From contig CAIYNU010000080.1 of assembly GCA_903927615.1 (NCBI GenBank), forward strand, positions 1 through 33,733: a stretch of DNA of 33,733 nt, given 5' to 3'. The stretch is from an uncultured Rhodospirillales bacterium. Its GTDB lineage: Bacteria > Pseudomonadota > Alphaproteobacteria > Azospirillales > Azospirillaceae. The notes under the pieces were generated by a model. The model was not told the origin of the DNA and did not search any database. It saw only the letters and a list, made by a program, of their open reading frames with translations. The translations under genes were made by a program, and so were the position numbers. Positions within the stretch are counted from its first letter, which is position 1. Each line of letters starts with the position of its first letter. Of the stretch, positions 15,710-23,713 are shown piece by piece.

Positions 15710-16573
15710 ATGCAAACCTACGATCTGACCCTCAAGGACCTGCTGATGGACGGGGCCCCCGTTCTGCTGGGACAAGCCACCGGAATGGCCGCGGTTCGGC
15801 TGGCGCCGTGGGAGGTCCCGGTGGTGGGCGGAGGTCGTCTGGACCTGTTCGGCGCGATCGACCCCGACACCGCACTCCATCTTGAACTCCAGGCCGATAA
15901 CGACGCCACCATGCCGGTGCGGATGCTGGGCTACCGCTGGCTGATCTTGCGCCGACGGCCGACGGTTCAGGTCCGCCAGATCGTGCTGTATGTCGGCCGC
16001 GAGCGGATGAGCATGGGGAACCGCCTCGACGGCCCCGGCCTGTCCTTCCACTTCGAGATCATCGACGCCCGAGACCTGCAAGCGGATCTTTTGTTGGCGA
16101 GCGACCATCCCTGCGACATCATCATGGCCCTGTTTGCGGCCACCGACGATCTCAAGGCCCGGGTCCGGGCGGTAATCGCCCGGCTCGCCGCCCGCTTCGC
16201 CGACGACCCGCCCCGGTTGCGGGATGCCCTGGTCCGCCTGACCCTGCTCGCCCCCCTTCGCCAAGCCGAACCCCTGGTTCACGAGGAGATCACCGCCATG
16301 CCCATCACCATCGACCTCGAAACCCACCCCTTCGCCAGCACATTCTTCCTCAAGGGCCGTGCCGAAGGGAAAGCGGAAGGGAAAGCGGAAGGGAAAGCGG
16401 AAGGGAAAGCGGAAATGCTCCTGCAAATGCTTCACTGGCGTTTCGAAACCGTGCCCGCCGAACTCGAGGACCGCATCCGCGCCGCCGACAGCAGCCTGCT
16501 CGACGACTGGAGCCGACGCCTCATCCACGGCCAGCCGCTGACCGAAATTTTTGACTCCGCACCGGTTCATTGA
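15710..16573 (+). CDS. Rpn/PD-(D/E)XK nuclease-like protein with DUF4351-type C-terminus
   Basis: 287 aa. The N-terminal part has the transposase-like nuclease pattern: LTLKDLLMDGAP near the start, RLDLFGAID with Asp45, then HLELQAD with Glu59 and Gln61 (a D...ExQ arrangement), and MPVRMLGYRWLI. The C-terminal portion (LLQMLHWRFETVPAELEDRI and DDWSRRLI) resembles DUF4351, which often ends such proteins. In between, residues 220-235 are four GKAE units coded by an exact DNA repeat. Rpn relatives in E. coli cut DNA and promote RecA-independent recombination; many family members have unknown roles. It sits alone between the pts and trp genes and looks like a mobile or expanding paralogue-family insertion. 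Catalytic Lys placement is not certain. Confidence 0.7.
   Translation: MQTYDLTLKDLLMDGAPVLLGQATGMAAVRLAPWEVPVVGGGRLDLFGAIDPDTALHLELQADNDATMPVRMLGYRWLILRRRPTVQVRQIVLYVGRERMSMGNRLDGPGLSFHFEIIDARDLQADLLLASDHPCDIIMALFAATDDLKARVRAVIARLAARFADDPPRLRDALVRLTLLAPLRQAEPLVHEEITAMPITIDLETHPFASTFFLKGRAEGKAEGKAEGKAEGKAEMLLQMLHWRFETVPAELEDRIRAADSSLLDDWSRRLIHGQPLTEIFDSAPVH
16367..16414 (+). repeat. Four exact copies of a 12-bp in-frame repeat
   Basis: GGGAAAGCGGAA is repeated without change at 16367, 16379, 16391 and 16403, coding four Gly-Lys-Ala-Glu units (with Ala-Glu-Gly-Lys spacing at the edges). Identity across copies suggests recent slippage. Copy number changes would keep the frame and alter the linker length. 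Confidence 0.95.
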
Positions 16574-16722
16574 CGGACACCACCGTCCGAAAACCGCGGG
16601 GTAAACGGTGATCCGAAGTCTCCTGTCGCTTTCTGTCGGGGTATTTCTCTGTGACGGGTGACGGCTGACGATTTCCGGGTGTATACCCGAGGCTCAATCG
16701 CTCCTGGTCCCGGGAAACCGCC

Positions 16723-17553
16723 ATGGCCGACGCCGTACCCGACGTGCTCGCCCGCATCTGCGCCGACAAACGCATCCATATTGCCGAGCGCAAAAGCGTA
16801 ATCTCCTTTTCGGAATTGGATCGCCAGGCCCGTCTTGCCGGCCCGGTGCGGCGGTTTGCCGCGGCACTTCGACAAGCCATCACCCATGAGGGCTACGGCC
16901 TGATCGCCGAGATCAAGCGCGCCAGCCCCAGTAAAGGCGTGATCCGTGCTGACTTCGATCCGCCGATGCTCGCCCGCGCCTATCAGACCGGCGGCGCCGC
17001 CTGTCTCTCGGTGCTCACCGACCGGCCCTATTTTCACGGTGACGATCCCTTCGTGCATGCCGCCCGCGATGCCTGCGGCTTGCCGGTGCTGCGCAAAGAT
17101 TTCATGCTGGACCCTTATCAGATTGCCGAGTCCCGGGCACTGGGAGCCGACTGCGTGTTGCTGATCATGGCCGCACTCGGAGACGCTCACGCCGCCGAAC
17201 TGGCGGCGGCAGCCCACGATTACGGCATGACCGTACTGGTGGAAGTTCATAACCGTCGGGAACTTGACCGGGCCCATGCCGTGCCTTCTGAAATCATCGG
17301 AATCAATAACCGCAATCTCAAGACCATGGCCGTCGATCTTCAGACATCGATCGCGCTCGCGCCCCACATTCCCGAGGGCCGCCTGGCCATCGCCGAGAGC
17401 GGCATCACCGACGCCGGCGACCTGTCCCGGCTGGCCGCCGTGGGCATTCGGGGCTTTCTGGTCGGCGAATCGTTGATGCGCCATGCCGACGTGGCCGCGG
17501 CAACTCGGGCACTGCTGGCCCGTCCCGCGCCTCCCGTCGGCCCAGAACACTAA
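16723..17553 (+). CDS. trpC: Indole-3-glycerol phosphate synthase
   Basis: 276 aa, start ATG 16723 with GGGAAA upstream. All signature parts of the TIM barrel are visible: LIAEIKRASPSKG with catalytic Lys65, PVLRKDFMLDPYQI with Lys125, LVEVHNRREL with Glu174, GINNRNLKT around Asn195-196, and AESGI at 224-228. It closes the indole ring from carboxyphenylaminodeoxyribulose phosphate in tryptophan biosynthesis. It is a monofunctional form without a fused TrpF. In many alphaproteobacteria trpG and trpD lie directly upstream and moaC directly downstream; here neither is present. A short GC-rich leader at 16574-16722 shows small hairpins (16676-16689) but no Trp-codon leader peptide. Confidence 0.97.
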   Translation: MADAVPDVLARICADKRIHIAERKSVISFSELDRQARLAGPVRRFAAALRQAITHEGYGLIAEIKRASPSKGVIRADFDPPMLARAYQTGGAACLSVLTDRPYFHGDDPFVHAARDACGLPVLRKDFMLDPYQIAESRALGADCVLLIMAALGDAHAAELAAAAHDYGMTVLVEVHNRRELDRAHAVPSEIIGINNRNLKTMAVDLQTSIALAPHIPEGRLAIAESGITDAGDLSRLAAVGIRGFLVGESLMRHADVAAATRALLARPAPPVGPEH

Positions 17554-17668
17554 CCGCCTTCATGCCGCCTGTTTCACAGACCAGCGGCACGTTCATTCCG
17601 TTGAACCACCTCCCCGGATGCTGGTTCCCTCATCGATGCTTTGACCGACCCGACTTACGAGGTTCCGC

Positions 17669-18889
17669 ATGATTTCCGTAACCGATGCCCTCGCCCGCAT
17701 CACCGCCGCTTTCGCTCCGCTGCCGGCCGAAACCGTGGGCGTCGCCGACTGCCTGGGCCGGGTGCTTGCCGAACCGCTGGTCGCCCGGACCACCCAGCCG
17801 CCCAATAACGTTGCGGCGATGGATGGTTACGCCGTGCGCGCCGACGACTTCCAGCGTCGCCTGCCGGTCCGTCTGCACGTCATCGGCGAAGTCTCCGCCG
17901 GCCAAGGCTTTCGGGGCTCCGTCCACCCGGGAGAAGCGGTGCGCATTTCCGCCGGCGCCACCATGCCCGGCGGCACCAACGCGGTTGCGGTCCAGGACAT
18001 CGCCCAACTGGATGCCGACGGCTACATCACCGTGGGCGAAGCGGTGCCGGCGGCCCGTCATGTCCGCCCCGCCGGTCTCGATTTCACCGCCGGTCAGATT
18101 TGCCTGCCGGCCGGCAAGACGCTCACGGCCCGGGATGTCGGCCTGATCGCGGCAATGAATGTGCCCTGGCTGCGGGTTCGGCGGCGGCCGCGGGTGGCGA
18201 TTCTCGCGACCGGCGACGAAGTCGTGCTGCCTGGCGAGCCGTTGGGCGCCCACCAGATCGTCAGCTCCAACACCTTGGCCCTGATGGCCTTGGTCACCGC
18301 CTCGGGCGGCATCCCGATTCACCTGGGGGTGGCCCTGGACAATGCCGAGTCGCTGCTCGCTTGCGCCGCGGCTGCCGAAGGCACCGATCTGCTGGTCACC
18401 ACCGGCGGCGCTTCCATCGGCGATCACGATCTGGTGCATCGGGTTCTTGGCCGTCAGGGCTCCACCGTCGATTTCTGGCGGGTGGCCATGCGCCCCGGCC
18501 GGCCGTTGTTGTTTGGCCGGGTCGGGTCGGTGCCACTGATCGGTCTGCCCGGCAATCCGGTATCGAGTCTGATCACAGCCCTGTTGTTCGTCCGGCCGGC
18601 ATTGCGTGTGTTGCTTGCGCAACCTCCCGAAGCCCCGATGACCCCCACGGCCCGACTCGGCCTGCCGCTGCCCGCCAATGATGACCGGCAAGCCTATTTG
18701 CGCGCCAGTCTGAGCTGGGACGCCGGAGGCGAACTGACCGCCACCCCATTCGCCCAACAGGACAGCGCCATCCTCAGCACCCTTGCCGCCGCCGATTGCC
18801 TGATCATTCGCCCGCCGGGGGCTGGACCGGCCACAACCGGCGACCGGGTTGAAATTCTCCGACTGGATGGCGGCTACCTCAGCACCTGA
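17669..18889 (+). CDS. moeA: Molybdopterin molybdotransferase MoeA
   Basis: 406 aa, start ATG 17669 with GAGG about 8 nt upstream. The signatures in order are PPNNVAAMDGYAVRADD at about 44-60, ISAGATMPGGTNAVAVQD, LATGDEVVLPGEP from 179, TTGGASIGDHD at 244-254 and GLPGNPVSS at 292-300. MoeA inserts molybdate into adenylylated molybdopterin, the last general step of molybdenum cofactor synthesis. It follows trpC by 115 nt and precedes lexA, an alphaproteobacterial gene order, except that moaC is not next to it. It is cytosolic. Confidence 0.97.
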   Translation: MISVTDALARITAAFAPLPAETVGVADCLGRVLAEPLVARTTQPPNNVAAMDGYAVRADDFQRRLPVRLHVIGEVSAGQGFRGSVHPGEAVRISAGATMPGGTNAVAVQDIAQLDADGYITVGEAVPAARHVRPAGLDFTAGQICLPAGKTLTARDVGLIAAMNVPWLRVRRRPRVAILATGDEVVLPGEPLGAHQIVSSNTLALMALVTASGGIPIHLGVALDNAESLLACAAAAEGTDLLVTTGGASIGDHDLVHRVLGRQGSTVDFWRVAMRPGRPLLFGRVGSVPLIGLPGNPVSSLITALLFVRPALRVLLAQPPEAPMTPTARLGLPLPANDDRQAYLRASLSWDAGGELTATPFAQQDSAILSTLAAADCLIIRPPGAGPATTGDRVEILRLDGGYLST

Positions 18890-18923
18890 CCGTTTCTTCG
18901 ATACCGGGCGTTACGATAGGGAC

Positions 18924-18952
18924 TTGACGCCGATAACGAACCAAACTAGAAC
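18924..18952 (+). promoter_or_regulatory. lexA promoter with a perfect SOS box over the -10
   Basis: TTGACG (18924-18929) and TAGAAC (18947-18952) are separated by 17 bp. The sequence 18938-18952 is GAAC-CAAACTA-GAAC, an exact match to the alphaproteobacterial LexA box GAAC-N7-GAAC. Bound LexA would cover the -10, so the gene is very likely autoregulated. Confidence 0.85.
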
Positions 18953-18962
18953 AAGGGCGGTG

Positions 18963-18977
18963 GTTTTGGTTTTGTTC
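18963..18977 (+). promoter_or_regulatory. Second, imperfect LexA box
   Basis: GTTT-TGGTTTT-GTTC at 18963-18977 differs by one base from GTTC-N7-GTTC, the reverse-orientation form of the same box. It lies 10 bp after the first box, downstream of the likely transcription start, and could allow cooperative or graded repression. Confidence 0.55.
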
Positions 18978-19020
18978 ATCGTCGTGCGCCGGGAACTCGA
19001 GCGAAAGAAGGGGATCGGAA

Positions 19021-19809
19021 ATGCTGACACGGAAGCAGCAAGAGCTATTGGTCTTTATTCACGACCGGCTGCAACAGGGCGGCATCTCACCGTCTTTTGA
19101 CGAAATGAAAGAGGCCCTGGGCCTGAAATCCAAGTCCGGCATCCACCGCTTGATTACCGGTTTGGAGGAACGCGGATTTATCCGGCGCCTGCCTCACCGG
19201 GCCCGCGCCCTGGATGTCATGCGGATGCCCGACGGCATTGCCGGTGTTGTCGGCGGCCTTAGCGCCGTCGGGCTCGCCGGGCTTCCCCCCCTCCCCCCGG
19301 CCGGAAGCGTCGAAGAAGCCAAGACCGCCGTCCCGCCCTCATTACCGCCCCCCCGGTTTCAGCCCAGCGTCATCAAGGGTGGCTTCGCCACCGCCCTGCC
19401 GGGACGGGTCGTTGCCGCCGAGGTTGAAGCGGTCGCACTGCCGCTCTACGGCCGCATCGCCGCCGGCACCCCCATCGAAGCCTTGCGCGACCACACCGCG
19501 ACCATCGCCGTCCCGGCCAATCTGCTGGCCGAAGGCGATCACTATGCTCTGGAAATTGCGGGTGATTCGATGATTGACGCCGGTATTCTCGACGGCGACA
19601 CGGTCATCATCCGACGCTGCGACAATGCTGAAAGTGGGAACATCGTCGTGGCGCTGGTTGACGAAAACGAAGTGACGCTGAAACGATTACGCCGCAAGGG
19701 GCAAGCCATCGCCCTGGAACCCGCCAATCCTGCGTTTGAAACCCGAATCTTCGGCGCCGACCGGGTGCGCGTTCAAGGCAAGCTGGTCGGACTGCTGCGC
19801 CATTATTGA
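19021..19809 (+). CDS. lexA: SOS repressor LexA
   Basis: 262 aa, start ATG 19021 with AAAGAAGGGGATCGG upstream. Residues 1-65 are the winged-helix DNA-binding domain ([20 protein letters not shown], then [20 protein letters not shown]). The C-terminal protease has the Ala148-Gly149 cleavage bond in [12 protein letters not shown], nucleophile Ser183 in [10 protein letters not shown] and base Lys221 in EVTLKRL. The linker between the domains (about 66-135) is unusually long and rich in Pro, Ala and Gly; most LexA proteins are about 200-240 residues. Activated RecA would trigger self-cleavage and induce DNA-repair genes. Two LexA boxes precede it. The gene stands alone; no comEC follows. Confidence 0.96.
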   Translation: MLTRKQQELLVFIHDRLQQGGISPSFDEMKEALGLKSKSGIHRLITGLEERGFIRRLPHRARALDVMRMPDGIAGVVGGLSAVGLAGLPPLPPAGSVEEAKTAVPPSLPPPRFQPSVIKGGFATALPGRVVAAEVEAVALPLYGRIAAGTPIEALRDHTATIAVPANLLAEGDHYALEIAGDSMIDAGILDGDTVIIRRCDNAESGNIVVALVDENEVTLKRLRRKGQAIALEPANPAFETRIFGADRVRVQGKLVGLLRHY

Positions 19810-20329
19810 GGCTGACACCGGGCGGCCCTGGTCCCAACCCGTCCCTGAGTGTGCCACGCCGTCCCGCTGGCGGACATGGAGTGAGGCGTTGTCGCCAACG
19901 ACCATCTCCCCCTCCTGCCGTCTTCGTCGCTTTACCGGTCGACCGGTGCGCCTGGCCACCAAGGCAAAAACGTCGCCGCGGGGTTGACCCGTTGGATCGT
20001 GATTTTTGGTCCAAAAGTTTCCGGGACTCGCCGCCGGCCAATTGAGGAGGACATAAGGCTACCCACCCGTTGACTCGGCAACGTCTTTCTTGATACTCTT
20101 CTTTGATATCCGATGGTGGTTTTATCAATAATCAGGGATAAAAGACAATACTTCCTAAAATTAATGAAATAAGTGGATCAACCGAAGTGCCCAAGCGTCC
20201 AGAGTCGGACCGGCCAGATCCGCAGGGTGGCGGCAAGCCGTGTGTTCGCGCTGGTAAGCGACGGCTTCGAGCCTTCAGGTGATCCCGTTCGACCTGAAAG
20301 TGCATCGACCGGCGACTCATGGTGCCGCC
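19810..20329. other. Intergenic region with one promoter candidate
   Basis: No gene is recognised in about 520 nt. The first 250 nt are GC-rich with no supported frame. From 20060 on the sequence turns AT-rich, with TTGACT (20070-20075) and GATACT (20092-20097) spaced 16 bp apart on the plus strand, a reasonable promoter for the PilZ gene about 230 nt downstream. The leader would be long, so further signals could lie in it. Confidence 0.45.
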
Positions 20330-21130
20330 ATGAATGCGGAACAACGACAGAAGATCCAGGATACCCTGCTCCGCTCCGCTGAAACGGTGGTCCGGCAGAT
20401 GCGACTCCAGGCTGACGACGGGCAATTGGAGGGTCTTGGCCGATGCGCCGACAAAATCCAGGAACTGACCAGGATCAAAGAATTTCCCAATCAGCGGGCC
20501 TTGGAGGTTCAACGTTCGGTCCGGTTCATTTTGCGTGATGCCTACTCCCGGCGGGTTGGCGATCTGCTGACCGAGTTGATCCATCGGTTGCGCCGCGGCG
20601 ACCCCGAGGCCAAGAATGCCCTGCTGGGCCAGGTCAAGGACAACATTTCCCTGGCGGTCCAGTTTGGCGCCGACGAAGAGTTCAGGCACAGCGTCGATCG
20701 CCATTTGCAGGTCATCGAGCTAACGTCCACCGAGGGCATCGACAAGCAAGCCAAGGCCGAAGCCTTGCGGCGAACCGAGTTGCACGAAACCGTCAGTCGG
20801 GCACCGGGCGGCCACGAACGGCGCCGGTCGATTCGTTATATCGACCCGGTGTTGACCGTAGAATTCGAAGGCGAGGTTTATACGACTCTCAACTGGTCAA
20901 CCCGTGGCCTGTTGGTGGGGGATTTCATCACCCCCCTGCGCTTGGGAACGGACGTTCGGATCACCTTGTCCTGCGACGACAGTCCCGGTGGTGGCCGAAC
21001 CTGGGCCAGAGTCGTCCGGCGGGTTCGCGAACGCTGCGAGCTGGCCCTGGAATTTCCCGATATTTCAACCGTCATACTGGGGCTGATGCACGAGATGAAA
21101 CTGGCGGGCATCCGTCCCGAACCCGGCTAG
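20330..21130 (+). CDS. PilZ-domain protein with a helical N-terminal region
   Basis: 266 aa from the ATG at 20330; a GTG at 20279 in the same frame is an alternative, and neither has a strong ribosome site. The first 155 residues are charged and helical with no known domain. The C-terminal part from about residue 162 is a PilZ domain: HERRRSIRY supplies the RxxxR cluster, and NWSTRGLLVGD supplies the N-x-S-x-x-G motif that contacts cyclic di-GMP. The rest includes RITLSCDDSPGGGRTWARVV. It is a probable cytosolic cyclic di-GMP effector. The neighbour downstream is a GGDEF-EAL enzyme on the same strand, so the two may work together. Confidence 0.82.
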   Translation: MNAEQRQKIQDTLLRSAETVVRQMRLQADDGQLEGLGRCADKIQELTRIKEFPNQRALEVQRSVRFILRDAYSRRVGDLLTELIHRLRRGDPEAKNALLGQVKDNISLAVQFGADEEFRHSVDRHLQVIELTSTEGIDKQAKAEALRRTELHETVSRAPGGHERRRSIRYIDPVLTVEFEGEVYTTLNWSTRGLLVGDFITPLRLGTDVRITLSCDDSPGGGRTWARVVRRVRERCELALEFPDISTVILGLMHEMKLAGIRPEPG

Positions 21131-21288
21131 CTGTTCTGGCCGAAGGCCTGTGCCGACGCCTGTAGGGCCAAAAATATGCTCATGCCTCCTAAATCACCGC
21201 AGTCCCAGCCAAGCCCCCCGACCGCCAGCCATTGCCCTCATGATGGCGCATTTATTGCCTACAGTTAGACCAACGCCTGGAGTATTGA

Positions 21289-21333
21289 ATGTCCGGTCCC
21301 CTTGATCCGTGGCAGCGCCCATGGCGGGGGTAG
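21289..21333 (+). CDS. Short upstream ORF or true N-terminus of the GGDEF-EAL gene
   Basis: ATG at 21289 with a well-placed GGAG (21279-21282) opens a 14-residue frame, MSGPLDPWQRPWRG, ending in a TAG at 21331-21333. It is in a different frame from the following GGDEF-EAL gene. Adding one G to the GGGGG run before the TAG would fuse the two frames, giving ...PWRGVEDGNQPWF..., so this may be the real start separated by an indel. Confidence 0.4.
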   Translation: MSGPLDPWQRPWRG

Positions 21334-23516
21334 AAGACGGTAACCAGCCATGGTTTGTACCGATGAGGGTTGACGACGTGCCGGATGCCCTGCCCGACAC
21401 TGACTGGAGCGAGTCCGCAACCGCTTCGGAGGATGACGGTCGCTACCGCAGTATTTTCGAAAACGCCGTCGAAGGCATTTACCAGACCACGGTGACCGGC
21501 AGCTACCTGCGGGTCAACCCGGCGCTGGCGCGCATGTACGGCTACCAGGGGCCGGCGCAACTGATTGCCGGCCTCACCGATATCGCGAAACAACTTTACG
21601 TCGATTCCCAACGGCGCGAGGACTTTGCCCGGGCCATGGCGCGGGACGGTGTGATCAAGGACTTTGAGGCCCAGATTTACCGGCACGATGGCAGCGTGAT
21701 CTGGATCGAGGAGAATGCTCGATGCGTCCGCGATCACGCCGGACACATTTTGTATTACGAAGGCATGGTCACCGACATCTCGGCGCGCAAGGCCGCCGAG
21801 GAGCAGATTCGCTTGCTGGCCACGGTCTTCGACAGCGTCTCCGACGGCATCCTGGTCATCGACCGGGCGCTGACCATCTGCGCCGTCAACCCCGCCTTCA
21901 CCCGCATCACCGGCCTGCGTCGCCAGGACCTGATTGGCCAAGCCCCCCGGCTCTCGGCGCCGGGCTTCGAGGAGCGCGGCCTGATCGAGCGCATCTGCGC
22001 GCTTGCCGACGATACCGGCCATTGGCGGGGCGAACTGGGGTACGTCCGCCCGGAATACCAGCCCTTCGCCGCCTGGGTTTCCGTCACCACCGTGCGAAAT
22101 CCCGACGGCCGCACCGAATATTTTGTACTGGCCTGCTCCGACATCACCGACCGCAAGCAACAGGAAGATCGCATCCGCTATCAGGCGAATTTCGACGCCC
22201 TGACCAATCTCCCGAACCGTCGTTTCCTGCACGAACAGTTGGACCAGGCCATCCGCCTCGCGGCGCCCGGGCAAAAGCGGCTCGCGGTGGCCTTTCTCGA
22301 CCTTGATCGGTTCAAGCAAATCAATGATTCCCTGGGTCACCGCGCCGGCGACACCCTGCTCAAGCGGGTGGCGCGCCGTCTGCGCAACGCCAGTCGTGCC
22401 ACCGATATTGTCGGGCGTTATGGCGGTGACGAATTTGTAATGATCTTTCCCAATATCGACGACCGCTTTTCGGGATCCTTTCTGGCGGAAAAGCTCCTTT
22501 ATTCCTTCAGCGACCCCTTCCAACTGCCCGAGCGTGAGCTGTTTTGCACCCCCAGTATCGGCATTGCCTTTTACCCCGATCACGCCGACACGGCTGACGG
22601 CCTGATTCGCTGTGCCGACCTGGCCATGTATCACTCGAAGCGCGCCAGCCCGCGCCACTACACCCTATTTTCCCAGGAAATGCTGCAACAGTCGTCGCGA
22701 CGCCTGGACCTGGAGCATGACCTGCGCCACGCCATCCAGCGTGACGAATTCGTGATGCACTACCAGCCGAAATACGACCTCGAGACCGAGCGAATCGTGG
22801 GCGCCGAAGGGCTGGTCCGGTGGATGCATCCGTCAGGCGTGCTGATTTCGCCCGCCGAATTTATCCCCATCGCCGAGGAGACCGGCCTGATCGCGCAGCT
22901 TGGACAACTGACGTTGCGCAAGGTCTGCCAACAAGCCCAGGCGTGGCGCCAGGCCGGCCTGTTGTTGGATGGCATCGCGGTCAATCTGTCCCCCCGCGAG
23001 TTCCACGATGCCAACATTGTCCAATTGGTTCGGACCGTCCTGGACAATACCGGGCTGCCACCTGACTTCCTGGAATTGGAACTGACCGAAGGAGCCATGG
23101 TCGTCGACGTCGACCATGCCGTAGACACCTTGCGCCGGCTCAAGGGGCTAGGGGTCCGCCTCGCCATTGATGATTTCGGCACCGGTTATTCGTCGCTGGC
23201 CTATCTCAAGCGGTTTCCCATCGATACCCTCAAGATCGACCGCTCGTTTGTCCGCGACGTGGCGACCAATGCCACCGACACCGCGATTATCGACACCATC
23301 ATCGGCCTGGCCTCCTCCCTCGGCTTTTCGGTGGTGGCCGAAGGCGTCGAAACCATCGCCCAGGCACTGGTGCTGCGGGAGCGTAACTGCCGTTACGCCC
23401 AGGGCTACCTGATCTGTCGCCCACTGCCGACCGATGCCTTCGCCGAGCATGTTCGGGACGCCGAACATCACCCCAAACCCCTGCTGCCCGGTCGACCGGT
23501 CGCCGGGAAATCATGA
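21309..23516 (+). CDS. PAS-PAS-GGDEF-EAL cyclic di-GMP enzyme
   Basis: 735 aa from a GTG at 21309; ATGs at 21321 and 21363 are in frame, and the only good ribosome site belongs to an out-of-frame ATG at 21289. Two PAS domains occupy about 44-160 and 168-282. The GGDEF domain (about 290-455) keeps GGDEF at 372-376 and an inhibitory RxxD site at 363-366, five residues before it. The EAL domain (about 465-710) reads EGL rather than EAL at 500-502, with Arg504 kept, and has DDFGTGYSSLAYLKRFPIDT and the late AEGVET, which suggests retained metal ligands. It could both make and break cyclic di-GMP. No membrane segment is present, so it is cytosolic and PAS-sensed. Confidence 0.93.
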   Translation: MAAPMAGVEDGNQPWFVPMRVDDVPDALPDTDWSESATASEDDGRYRSIFENAVEGIYQTTVTGSYLRVNPALARMYGYQGPAQLIAGLTDIAKQLYVDSQRREDFARAMARDGVIKDFEAQIYRHDGSVIWIEENARCVRDHAGHILYYEGMVTDISARKAAEEQIRLLATVFDSVSDGILVIDRALTICAVNPAFTRITGLRRQDLIGQAPRLSAPGFEERGLIERICALADDTGHWRGELGYVRPEYQPFAAWVSVTTVRNPDGRTEYFVLACSDITDRKQQEDRIRYQANFDALTNLPNRRFLHEQLDQAIRLAAPGQKRLAVAFLDLDRFKQINDSLGHRAGDTLLKRVARRLRNASRATDIVGRYGGDEFVMIFPNIDDRFSGSFLAEKLLYSFSDPFQLPERELFCTPSIGIAFYPDHADTADGLIRCADLAMYHSKRASPRHYTLFSQEMLQQSSRRLDLEHDLRHAIQRDEFVMHYQPKYDLETERIVGAEGLVRWMHPSGVLISPAEFIPIAEETGLIAQLGQLTLRKVCQQAQAWRQAGLLLDGIAVNLSPREFHDANIVQLVRTVLDNTGLPPDFLELELTEGAMVVDVDHAVDTLRRLKGLGVRLAIDDFGTGYSSLAYLKRFPIDTLKIDRSFVRDVATNATDTAIIDTIIGLASSLGFSVVAEGVETIAQALVLRERNCRYAQGYLICRPLPTDAFAEHVRDAEHHPKPLLPGRPVAGKS

Positions 23517-23679
23517 CTTCGCCAAGAAAAAGGGCGCGACGGGCCGGTCTTCTTTCACGGTTCAGGCGTTGTACGGCGTGGTCCAGGATCGATAAATTGA
23601 TCTTCATAGACATTCATGGTTTTTCTGTAGGTTGACGCGCATGAGGTGGGATTGCGGTTGTCATACTGGCGAATGTCTG

Positions 23680-23713
23680 GATTTCCTTCGATTATCGAAA
23701 ATCGAAGGAAATC
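23680..23713 (-). terminator. 13-bp perfect stem-loop spanning the tonB stop codon
   Basis: GATTTCCTTCGAT (23680-23692) and ATCGAAGGAAATC (23701-23713) are exact complements around an 8-nt loop. The tonB stop codon (23692-23694, minus strand) lies at the loop edge, so the last codons of tonB form one arm. No T-run follows. It could terminate transcription between convergent genes or protect the mRNA 3' end. Confidence 0.6.

Noticed and set aside
16367-16414. Tandem repeat considered as a CRISPR-like array
   Set aside because: The 12-bp units are directly adjacent with no spacers and are translated in frame as GKAE.
13867-18757. Several minus-strand frames of about 230-375 codons opposite ptsI, the Rpn-like gene, trpC and moeA
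   Set aside because: Each is antisense to a gene with clear family motifs and shows low-complexity, Gly/Arg/Gln-rich composition.
18979-19010. GAACTCGAGCGAAAG just before lexA considered as a third SOS box
   Set aside because: The second half-site does not match GAAC in the right spacing.
21252-22658. Minus-strand frame of 468 codons
   Set aside because: It is antisense to the PAS-GGDEF-EAL gene, with no recognisable domain.
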